From NCBI GenBank assembly GCA_024195265.1, contig JAJLRJ010000004.1, positions 6,300,595 to 6,364,594 on the forward strand: DNA of 64,000 nucleotides, written 5' to 3'. Numbering within the stretch: the stretch's first letter is position 1; each line of letters starts with the position of its first letter. Below, piece by piece: positions 31,287 to 43,200 of the stretch. Position numbers and translations under genes: made by a program. Under the pieces are notes generated by a model. The model searched no databases. It saw nothing but the letters and a program-made list of their open reading frames with translations, and had not been told where the DNA came from. This DNA is from Dendrophyllia cribrosa. Its lineage: Eukaryota > Cnidaria > Anthozoa > Scleractinia > Dendrophylliidae.

Positions 31287-34200
31287 GTAATTTTTTACTG
31301 TTGATCTTAACCATCATCAAAAATAGAGGCTTAATCTTTTTTGTCAAACATAATGAAATTTCATGATTTCATGAAAATCGTTAAGAATTGCATCTACAGT
31401 ATTGTGAAAAAGAAAATAATGTAAACGACAATCGTCGAATATCGTGCTTTGTTCTTCCGATATTTCGCCAAAATATCGCACAGATCGCCATCGTGTTAAA
31501 ACAATATTCACGAAATTTCGATATTTGTTCTAGCGAAAGTTTGCCGCAGTGATATTTCGTATAGAGTCAAACGAGATATTGTTCTAGCGAAAAATCACAG
31601 TTATGATATTGCATTGAGTCAAATGAGATTTCGTTCCCGGATTCACAACAACGAAACAATACTTTCAAACAGTTCTTGCATTGCTGCACTGTTCACATGG
31701 CTGGATGTTGCTGTGTACTTAGTAGGCTACACAAAATATGATTAGTTTCAAGTCAAAAATAAATTTATCCTAGCGATGCAACAATTACTTGCAAATCACG
31801 TCGCGACAGCCACTGTGTCTAAATGTCCGGTAGCCGGATAGGATTTTTAAAATACTCTGTGACCGGCAGTCTGAAATTTTTCTAATTTGGAGTCAATCTA
31901 CTCAATGTATTTGATTTATACTATGAAAAGAAATGGCTCTAAAATGAGTAATATTATTGTTGTGTGGAACTGTAGCACTTACATTTCATTTCTATTCAAA
32001 CATGCGAAAGTGTGATGTTTTTATTTAGGAGGACTTTTTAAAATGGCTCTAAAATCCATACATGTAGTTGTCGTGTGGAACCGTAGTGCTAACATTTCAG
32101 TTCTATTCAAACATGTGTAAGTGTGATGTTTTTATTAGCACGGCTTTTTTGAAATGGCTCTAAAATGCGTAATTGTTGTGTGGAACTGTAGCGCTTACAT
32201 TTTAGTTCTATTCAAACACGCAGAAGTGGGATGTTTTTATTCAGGAGGGCTTTTTGAAATGGCTCTGAATGCATTATTGTCATGTGGAACTGTGGCGCTT
32301 ACATTTCAATTCTATTCAAACTGTTTGAGATCTGTCTCTTGTGGTATAAAAATTGTTACCTGTTTAATGCCGAGTGAGTTCTGCTGGAGTCAGTAAACAA
32401 GTAAGTTTGATTTCACCACTTTCCCTGATCAGTGACAATGATATTTTGTTGAGTGGTGATGATATTTCGCTGACCGTTGAGTGATCACAAGATTTCGCTG
32501 AGCAACAACGATTTATTGCACACAACTTAGCAAAATCTCGCGAAAACTGGAACAATAGATATCCCGAAATATTGCGCGATATTTCGTTCAGACAAAATCT
32601 CGTTAAAATTTGCCGAGATATAAATTTGTGAAACTATGGTATTTGATCAGATATTAAGAAAGAGCATGACAAAAAATGCCCGCTTGCCAAAAATCAGCAT
32701 CTTATTGCAATTTTGAAGGAAATAATTATTGGCACTTTTATGCTCTGATGACTCCATACAAACCCTTGTAATTTTGCCTCAGTTCCTAACATTTGGAAAA
32801 AATCCCATAATTTCACAAACTTAGTTTTTGTGACAACAGCACTTTAGGACTCTATTAAAAGCGACTTTTATGTTTAATTTCCGTTAACAGAATGTGGAAG
32901 TGTACCCTCTTGTTAGCAATCCTGGTGACAATTTTCATGCAGATGTGGATGTTTGCCTGTGTCTTCTGAGATGCCTTTTGAGTCAAGCCAGACCTGTATC
33001 CCCTGAGAAAGAAGCATTGTCATTGAACAGCAGTGCAGTGTCTTCAACAGGCTTTGCCAGGTGTGATAGCAATAGCCAAGATAATCACGACCACTCTTTC
33101 TTATCAGTTGGCTATTTATCTTCACTGAACTCATTACCTCTGAGCCCTTCTATATGCTCTGTGAGTGGCCAATGTCCGTTCACCTCAAAGAAGTCCCCAT
33201 CTGACTTATCATCTGAAAACAATGCACATCCTCCTCCAGAAACCTCCACTTGTATGAACAGTAAACACGTGTCCAAGAACTCATCAACAGATTCTTATAA
33301 GGGCAATGAGATTTCTGTGAAGTTATCTGAAAAGCCTTCACCAGATGGGTGTCACATGTCAAGTTATAAAGCGGGTTTAACTGCAGGAGAATATTGTCCT
33401 GGTCCTGAAACAAAGGAGACTAAGCAGTTAGAAGATTCACATCAGTTGCAAACATCCATCACTGATGAGGGTGAAGAAGAAAGGTTGTATTTTGCTATTG
33501 ATCACAAAGGCACTGGTGTGCAGCAGATCTGTACAAATGACAGCGGACCCCTGTCGACCAAATTGCATCAAGATGAATTTCCTCAGAGTATTCCAGGATC
33601 ATCATCTGCAGCTAGTTCAGAGCTGAAGATTGATGCAGGAACTTTGACCGATGATTGTCTCAGACCTCTGCTTGCAAACTTGGAGGATGACTTGGCAATT
33701 TTCCAGAAAGAGCGCTATGAATTACAACAACAGATAAGCCAGCTTGAGGAGCAGTTGAGGCAGAGTGAGGAGGAGAAACAAAATCTTCAAGCTGATCTAG
33801 GGAAATATCTGTTCCTTGAGGAAAAAGAAAAGCGCCGTGAAAAGCTTCTTGGTGGGGCAGCTCCTGTGCAAGATCCAGGTAAGCTAGAGATGTAAAATAG
33901 CATAATAAAACAGGATGCTTACCATTAATTTAAACACAGAAAAATCTGGTTAGGAAATCAAATATTTCGGAGAATTGTGAGGTTTATTATAGATTTTGGG
34001 TTATGAGGGCCCATTAAACACTTCTGAACTTCTTTGGGAACTGGGGGTTAGGAAAAGGTGTGCAATGTGGAAGGTTAATTTGACACCATGGGAACCAATC
34101 AGTTGAAGTTGCATCGCACCTGTCAATGTTTTGAATGTGGGAGCAAGGTGACTCTTGTGTTCATTTGACAAAATTAGTATGGTAGTGATACACTGTACAC

Positions 34201-37200
34201 GTATGCAATATTTTGCCAGGGAGACATGTTCACTTACACCAGAAATCCATAAGTGGGTTGAAACGTGTAACGTACATTCACTGCTTCCGAATATTCATTT
34301 TTTGCTTAGTACCATATTTGAAAACCCCCCGATCTCTCGAGATTGGAAGCAAGTTGTTCTAGCAAATTGATTGGTTAATATTTTTATCTTGATTTTCCAA
34401 ATATGGCTGTAACAACTTCTTAGCAAATTGAATAATCGGAAGCTTGTTTTGAAGCGTGCAAGAGACAGTTGCACGTTTCAACCCACGTATGGGTTATGTA
34501 AGCAATGCTAGTTTAAATGGAGTCCAAGTCTGTTGCAAACTTGTTGCTGACGTAACATGTACATTGGTCTTACCGACTCAATAAAGTTGAAATTGAAGTT
34601 GAAGTTACAATGCACAATAAATTACAAGACACAGAAGGAGGAGGGAGATAAACAATAAAATAATATTTGCAATATGTGACAACTACATTTTTGTGGGTTT
34701 ATAAAATGAATTCTTAGTTTCTTTATTCTAATTGAATTTGTTAAATTTTGTCTCCTTCCTTTACTGAGATGGTACATGTACAGGCATTCATTTTGCAGGG
34801 CTAATAATTGCATTTTTCTCTTGATTTATAATTATTTTTATTAGGCTTCGTACTGCATGAAAGACTCCTAGAGATCTCCAACTCCTTATCGGCAGAAGAG
34901 GTGAAACGGATCAAGTTTCTGGCCAAAACCAAAGTCGATTGTTTTCGGCTTGCACGATTTACAGAGGCCTTTGAACTGTTTGAAGAATTAGAATTGAGTG
35001 GTGAATTTTCATGTGACTATATTGGGAAGCTGCTTGCAGGAATTCAGCGTTATGACCTTGTGGACAAACTTGGAATACATGTTCCTTTACCTGGGGCAGA
35101 AAGAGGTTTGTTATTTTCTTTCAAAAGTACTTGTGAAGAGGTTTCATTTGAATGGTCTGGCCATAGGATTTCATCGACAGACTTAAAAGTAAGAATTAGA
35201 TTACATGTTTCCATAATTGACTCTGGGTGTGAAAGGGTTAAATTTCTGAGGAATCCTGCTGAAATGTGATACATTCCGTTTGCACTGTGTCATTTCGTAT
35301 TTTTGCAAGCAATGAAAGGAAAAATTTTCTTTAAAAAGGCTGACAAAGTGTCAGAGCTTTGAAGATAAAACTTACAGTGGTACTGTCCACTTTGAAAGAG
35401 TTCTCTGTGAACCTGGCCCATTTGATAAAAAATGGACAACTGCATCCATTGGATAAAAAATTTGCATGCACACAAATGAGTACCTGCAGTCTATCTCTTG
35501 AAAGCACTCCCCTTTTTGTAATATGTTTTTGACTTGTGTCCATGTTTATCTCTCTTTAAGGATTAAATCATCCTCTGGGGCAGAGTATTCCAGACAGGAA
35601 ACATGAATTACCATACCATGCCACAGATTCCCCTAAATCCATGCCTGCCCAAGACGACAGTAAGGATGTGCCACCATATAGACATGACAGAGAGAGACAT
35701 TTGTGTAATGGAACCTCACTTACTTCCTCAAGAAATTCTGTGCACTTGCAAGGTGGAAACAGAAATGATCATATGTCAAGAACAGAGGAAACAGATTATG
35801 ATTGCAACCAATATGCATCAATTTCATCTAGTGAAAACTCAGATGAGTCTAGTGGTGACATGTCTGTGTTAAGCATTAATGCAGAAAGCAGTAGTTCATC
35901 CTTGCAAAGTGCCGTCGATGCCAAAGAATGCACTCAGTTACCCAACTCTTCTGTTGATGGTTTCTTGTCCAATTCCAGTTGCAGCACAACTATAAGTTCA
36001 TCTGAATTGTTAGTAAACACCACACAGACTACACAAGCAGCTGCTTCTAACTGTACCTTACAAGCTTCAAGTGGTACCACTGATGGCTCACCAATGTTAA
36101 TGACAGTCAATTCTTATTCAGCCTTTGAGAGTAATGAGATCTCTAGTGACAGTGGCCTTACTCCAACTAGCAGCAAAGAAGAGAATCTTAGAAGTTCTCA
36201 GATGTTGGCCAATGGAGGCGAGGAGTCTGAAGATAAAGATGTGTGTGATGGAGCAATAAGAACAGCACCACTGTGCCCAAGTACATGTGCTGTGAGTACA
36301 GGAGCAAATTCATCAGACAGTTCTACTTGTGGCTTTGTCAGAACTCAAAGTGGTGCAAATGTAGAAAACATTCCCTGGTCACAGCAAGGTGCCTTTCCAA
36401 GTGCAGAAATGGCAGCAGGTGGTACACACCCATCAGGTGTATTCAATAGTACTGCAACAGACTGGGAGCGTCTAGGTGCTAGACCAAAACAGGGCCGAGC
36501 ACAACATTCAGTTATCAAACAAATGCCAGGAGAGGCTTTCATTCCTGTAACTGATGGTTTAGCTGGAGATTTCTTAGCAAGGCACACGCAAGACAAGGCC
36601 CTTCATGACAGTCTATATCAGAGTGTTGGTGTAGAAATGCCGTTGTTTAATGACACTCCATCACAGGGGGCTTCCTATATTGATGGTGTGATAAATGTAT
36701 CTGACTCCAACAAAGCCAAGCCATACGTTGGCAATTGCCAGGCTGCATCTGGGACTGATCCATATAGTAGATTGGGTGTATCTAGTGGACAATTTGATGG
36801 AAGAGGCATTTCTCATAGTGAACACTTAAATAACAACACTGGACCACTGCCCAGCCATTTAGGAGGCAATTATTTTTCAGTTTATGGCAACTATTCACAA
36901 AGGAACACTTTAAATGCAACAAATGGTCTTCCACTCCAAAGTAGTTTTGTACATCATAATGGTAGATTTTTAGAACATTTTGGCAGGGCATCTCATGTAC
37001 CATTAGAAACACAGCAGAGACCATTCCCCTCTGTACCAAGTAATCAATTTGTCAATTCAGGAGTGACTACTGTAGGAACTCAATCTGGGCATCCTGTGTA
37101 TGGTGCACAAAGATATACCTCTTTTAACGATAATGCTTCAACATCAACATCTGCACAGAGTACAACACAAACACCTCAGAATAGAAATTTAGCACAAGGA

Positions 37201-40200
37201 AACCATTCAAGCAGTAATACAAACAATGATCATGTACCGAGTGCTTCTGCGAGAAATGTTCTACATGAAGATGTGCAAAATTCTGCTTTGCCAGCTGCCC
37301 ATGCAGTTTCCAGTTGTGATCCTACTCGTGCAACAGGACTGGACTCAACCACAACAAGTTGGCCTTCACTCGTCTGTCATAGCGGTAATACCACAACTGT
37401 TGGTGATGACGTATTGGCACAGGGATCTGCAAGTGGTACATCCATCCCTGAACCAAGTTGTAGTAATGCAGACAACCACAGAGCTTCTGTGTTAAACAAC
37501 AGAGACTTTGGTACAGACTCAGTTGAGTCCACAGACAACTCCTTAGTTGCTTTGGAACAACGTGTTGCAGATGCTTGTGCCCTTGTTGAACGAGTGCTCA
37601 GGGAGAGGGAAGAGCGTGAACAGTTTGGAAGGGAAATAGAAAGAAAAGAACAGTTGATAAGAGAACAGAGAGCCAGAGAAAGGAGAGAGAGAGAAGAAAG
37701 GGAGTTCCAGGAAGCAGAAAGGTGGCCGCAACAACAAGAAGCAATCACTGCGCGCTCACAGTGGTTGTGTGAACATTATCAGAGGCATTGCAGAGTGCAG
37801 TTCCCTTGTTGCACGCAATTCTATCCATGCCATCGCTGTCACAACATCTCAAAAGCTTGTGACAATGAAGAGGCTAAAGCATGCCATGCATCCCACCTCA
37901 AGTGCTCTCACTGCCAGCATGAACAAGAGGTAACTTCTATTTTTACATTACACTGTTATGCTTAACATGGGCTCGCACAAGGGATAGTGAAGTACATGTA
38001 CTCTACAACTGCATCTTCATTGTACAGGTCAAAAAAAAAAAGAAGGGTGCAAAATTTGCATAAATAATTATCAATTGTGCAACAAATTGGATTTCATATA
38101 TCAAACACTAGGAAGAGTATTTTATCAGGATATCCAAACACCGAGAAGTAGGTTGAGAAACAAGGTGAAGCCAAGCCTTTTTAACCAACTTCAAGGTGTT
38201 TGAATACCTGATAAAACACTCTTTTGGGTGTTTGATATAGCTTCTCAAACTCATCATTCAATGCAGAGAAAATGTTGGAAAATTGGCAACATCTATGGAA
38301 ATTAAGACCCGGTATTCAAACCTCCTTCACTGTAGTGATTTCCTTTATGGTCTTGTTGTGAATCCAGGGTTCTTGTTAAGTTTTTGAAAAGAAGGTAATA
38401 AGCCCAAATTAGCAGGTAACTTTGTTACCTACCTTCAAGCGGGGTGAGGCCCCCCAGGGTCCAGAGCAGTGCCTCAGTAGGGGTGCAGGGGACGAAGTTG
38501 GATATCTCGGTACGATTTTCATCACGATAGCCAGTACCATTCACGTAGACGGTAAAAATAACCGGTTACTGGCTCTTAACAAGAACCCTAGAATCATTAA
38601 TGACTTTTAGAAGTTTGCATAAATGCATGTTCCTTTGAATATACATTTTTACAATGTTGTTGGCTGTAAAGGCAGTTTCGTTGAAAAACTTATTTCTACT
38701 TGCATTGAAACTTTGAAAGAGGCACCTACATGTATCTGCACAAATGCCTGGCTGGGAGCGAGGAGGGGCAATAAATGTATATTTTCAGGATAGTTACAAG
38801 CCTAAAGCTTTATGCAATAAGTAGGTTTTTCTTGTCATCGAAGCCAAACGTTAGTCACCTCAGGCAACAGGGCATTGCTAGAAACAGACCTGAGTTTCTT
38901 TAATGTGCAATGTGGCTTTAAGTTCCCAGTTTCTTGAGGATCAATCCCAGTGTCACTCTCGAGATATTTAGACAAGTTATTAACCCTTAACTCCTAAGAG
39001 TGCCAAAATCAAAATTCAACAAAAATCCCCATTTTTAAAATAATTTATTGAAAAACAAATGGTACCATGCAAAAGTACTGCAAAAGGAGTTTCATTTGTA
39101 TGGTCACACCATAGGATTTCATCCACAGACTCAAAAGTTAGAAATACACTACATGTCTCCATAATAAATAATAATTTAATTTATTATTCACTCTGGGAGT
39201 GAAAGGGTAAAGCAGTCTTTCCTTATTTTTAAATTTTTTTTTTGTCAAGTGTCATTGTGGGAACTGTTAAAATGTCTGTTTTATAATTTAGCACTATCTT
39301 ACATTGTAAAGAATATTTAGAGAAATATATATTTTTTTATTGTTACAGATTGGTGAAGACAGTGAAAAGTGCCGCAAGTGTGGAGGAAAAATGTCAGCTT
39401 ATTTCTGCTCAATCTGCAAACATTTCACAAGTATTGATAAGAATCCATATCATTGTGAAAAATGTGGAATATGCCGGTGAGTCAACCAGCAAAATTGTAT
39501 TGCCAAGTTGCATTATTTTTTTATAGAAATTTGTAATACAGCATTTAATTATTTTGTGGCTGCAATATCACTTTATTACCAAACAGTACAGGTCGTTAGA
39601 ATAATCAGAAGGATATGTTACTTATTATTGAAGGTAAACTGTATTGGCTTTGTTGCAAGCATAGGGTTTGAAACCCTATCACCAGGAAGCTTTGAAGTTA
39701 TTGAAGTTATATATAGTTACTATTGTCCATTCCTGTCTATCTTTTAACATTCCATGAGCACAAGACAAAGAAAAAATTGTAAGTCCCAGATTGTAGTTAA
39801 ACCCATGGTCAACCTTGTGTACACCAGTGGTGAGCTAGGTCATGTTACTATATTTCTAATACAGTCAACTCTTTCTTAAAGTGACCACCCTTGTTGCAGG
39901 AGAAAGTGGTCGCTTAAGGGAGGTCAATTTGAAACGGCATTTGACTGAGAAACGAAACGGTTATTTACAAAGTGGTCGCTTACGGGAAGTGGTCACTTAA
40001 GAGGTGGTCGTTAAGAGAGAGTTTTCTGTAATTAAAAGTTATATGTCCTACATACTGCTTGAATCGCCAGCAACATTCATATTCAGCAAGTGCATTATCC
40101 AGTAGCCTGCCCTGCAAGAGAGCCACCTTAGATTCTTTTGTGAGCCTACAATAGCTCCTCTTGATTATTTTATTTATTATATTTTTATTACTGTTACTAT

Positions 40201-43200
40201 TATTTTTGTTATTAGAGCGGTTTTCAATTGAGTGTCTTAAACCAAAACCAAAGTAATTACTCTGATCAATTACAGAACTTGCAGACAATCCGATCTTGAA
40301 GCAAATACAAGAGCAAGTCATAATTGGTTTTGGTTTTACTTCTGATTGGTTAATAAAGTGGCACAAAATGTTTTAGCCAATCACAAAGCCTAGCAATGCA
40401 AAACCAAAGCAATTGCAAAATTACTTTCAATACTCAATTGAAAATTGCTCAATAATCATGCTATGAATTGTAATAATAGATAAGTAAAAAACACCCTCTA
40501 ACATCATCCAGTTTTTGAAATCTTTTCTCTTTTACATGAAATGAGTTAAAAAAAATAATGTGTAATGTTTAAAAAAAATAAGAGTATCTTTTATGGGTTC
40601 ATAAACCTTACCTTCTTTGTTTGTTGCTTAAGTTTTAGATCTTGCTTATCCATGTAATTTTTTTTAAATTTCCTTGCCCAAAATCCTATAAAGTAATCTA
40701 TATTTCCTTTTGCCACTGAAATTCAGATTCCATTTCTTATTTTTATTGCTGTGAGAATTAGTGAATATGAATTTTTTGATTTCCTCACCTCAGAATCCAC
40801 AAAGACAAGTCATTCCATTGTGAGGTGTGTAATGTGTGTTTGGACAAACGCCTCCAGGGAAATCACAAGTGTCGACCAGATTCAGGCCATGATGAATGCT
40901 GTATCTGCTTGGAGGTAAGTTTTCTGATGTACCTTCTTTTAAATGACAAGGAAGTCCATTGCAAACGAAATAGTATGTTTACAGTGTACCATGTACCTCA
41001 AGATGATTGGCTCAGTAAAAATTACACTTTAATGCTTTCATGACTTACCCTTTTAGACTATGAGGTGAATTTTAACCAGCAGTTATATTCTGGTCACTAA
41101 ATGGTGGGATTTAGTGGCTTATCACAAAATCAGACTTCTAAGTAGTGTTTACTACATGAGAGGGAGTGTTGTATCGGCCTATACAATCATGAGCTGAAGG
41201 CAAGTGAATGTATAGTGCCGATACAACAACTTGTGAAACTCACATTCACATGTAAATTAAATACAACCATTAGTGAGTTGTATCTGGAATGTAAATTAGA
41301 TACAACCACTAGTGAGTTGTACATATCAAGATTGTATCGGCCTATGCAGGGTAACCATGTGATTGGAATGGCTCATTTCTTTTTGTTAGTATCCTTATGA
41401 ATTATTAATGAATTTTACAAAGGAGGTTAAATTAAAAAAGCTTTCACAGTAATACATCTTGGTAAATTGCTAAATTTTTAGAATTAGTCAACTTTTGAGC
41501 GAGTGTCTGAAGGTTGGGTTACTGTGCGAATCCAAAAACCGTGAACACTTTGATTTGATTTTGACATTTCCCATTGTGCAGCAACCAATCAGAAGTGACT
41601 CGAAACCGGAAGAAACCCAAACAAACGGTTAGTCACGAAACCACGCTTCTCAGCTGTAACACAATGTTTCTTTTGCTTTGATCTCTCGCTGATCGGCAGC
41701 TAGCAACTTTGCCGTGTGTGGCAAAATTTGAAGGCGAGAATATTCGATGATATCTGATAATCACAGGTCACCAGATGAGGGTTTCCGTGTGGATCGAAAA
41801 ATAATCGCCACCTGCAATAATCGCAGTTAATAAAGTTTGAAAACCTGACCCGCCGGTATAACTGCAAACGAGAACAGAAGTTTTCTCCTTCAAATATCGA
41901 GACGATCTATCAGCTACTATACTCAAAAGTGAGTACTGATTACAGTTTGTTTGGTTCACTAACCGTTTGTTTGGGTTTCTTGCGGTTTCAAGTCGCTTCT
42001 GATTGGTTGCTACACAATGGGAAATGTCAAAATCAAATCAAAGTGTTCACGGTTTTTGGATTCGCACAGTAATCAATGATTTTTGTTTTTGATTTCCACT
42101 CAAAGGCTACATGAATGCCCACATACATACACATGCATAATATAAGTACAATTTAACTAAAGAACACACACACACACAACAAAAAAACATTGCATAATAA
42201 TTTGTGACAGGAACAAAAAAAAAATCTATAGAGCTCTGGAGGGCATCAAATAGTTACCTAAGACTGATGGCCTTCTTTGAACCATTTAAAAATATGTAGA
42301 CAGTGACTAAAATTTAATACTAAGAATAAGGTAATTTACCCAAAGTAGCCACTGGTACTGAGCTACAGGTACAAGAAAAGGTTCTATGGTTTTGCAGAGT
42401 AGAGCCTTTAGTTGAATCAGAATGTTGCTCAGAAATGAGGCAAAGGTTCACATTTTTTCATCACCATAAACATTGTTGTGGTTATGTGTTCTTGTACACC
42501 AGGGACATCACAAATTACTTATTATTTATTTTGAAGCTTGATATGCCAATTTTCCTATTCATTCTTTGCAGGATGCATTTAGTGGATGCCAAATATTACC
42601 TTGTTCACACAAAGTGCACAGAGAATGTGCCATTGCTATGATCCAAAATGGCATGTAAGTAACCGCATGTTATTTCTCAGGTTCATTTGTTTGTTCACAT
42701 GCTACTCTCTCATTGAAATGGCAAAAGAAACTTGTTTTGAGAAATAAACTACTTTTGAATTGCCCTCATTTGGTTAGAAACTAAAGAATGGGGTTTAGCT
42801 GAGGAGTGGAGTTAGTAATATTAATAGGAGTTGAAGCAGAGGGGAATAAAACAAAAATTCCAATTACTCCCCTCAACCCACTTCTCTGTCCTTTTTTTGG
42901 ACCCATGAAGCACAAAAAAAAAATTTGAAAATGAACTGATTTATCCATCTTTTTAATGAAACCTATTTTGGAGGGATGTGAGCTTTTGCTGTTTCGTGTA
43001 TTTTTTGTTCTCTTTTGCAAATGTCAGACAACAGATGCTTTCTGTTTGAATGTCATAAATGTTTCAATAATATAATTGACATAAAATTAATGTACATTAA
43101 TTAACACATATTTGCATAATTTACCAACATATAACTTGACTTAAAATGTGCACACATTTGATGCATTTGAAATAGACTCGCAGCATCAGGATTGTTATTC

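Noticed and set aside
35106..35269. Extension of the DED exon to the stronger donor at 35189 or to the stop at 35269
   Set aside because: The extension is repeat-derived, and joining at 35189 gives an immediate stop in the next exon.
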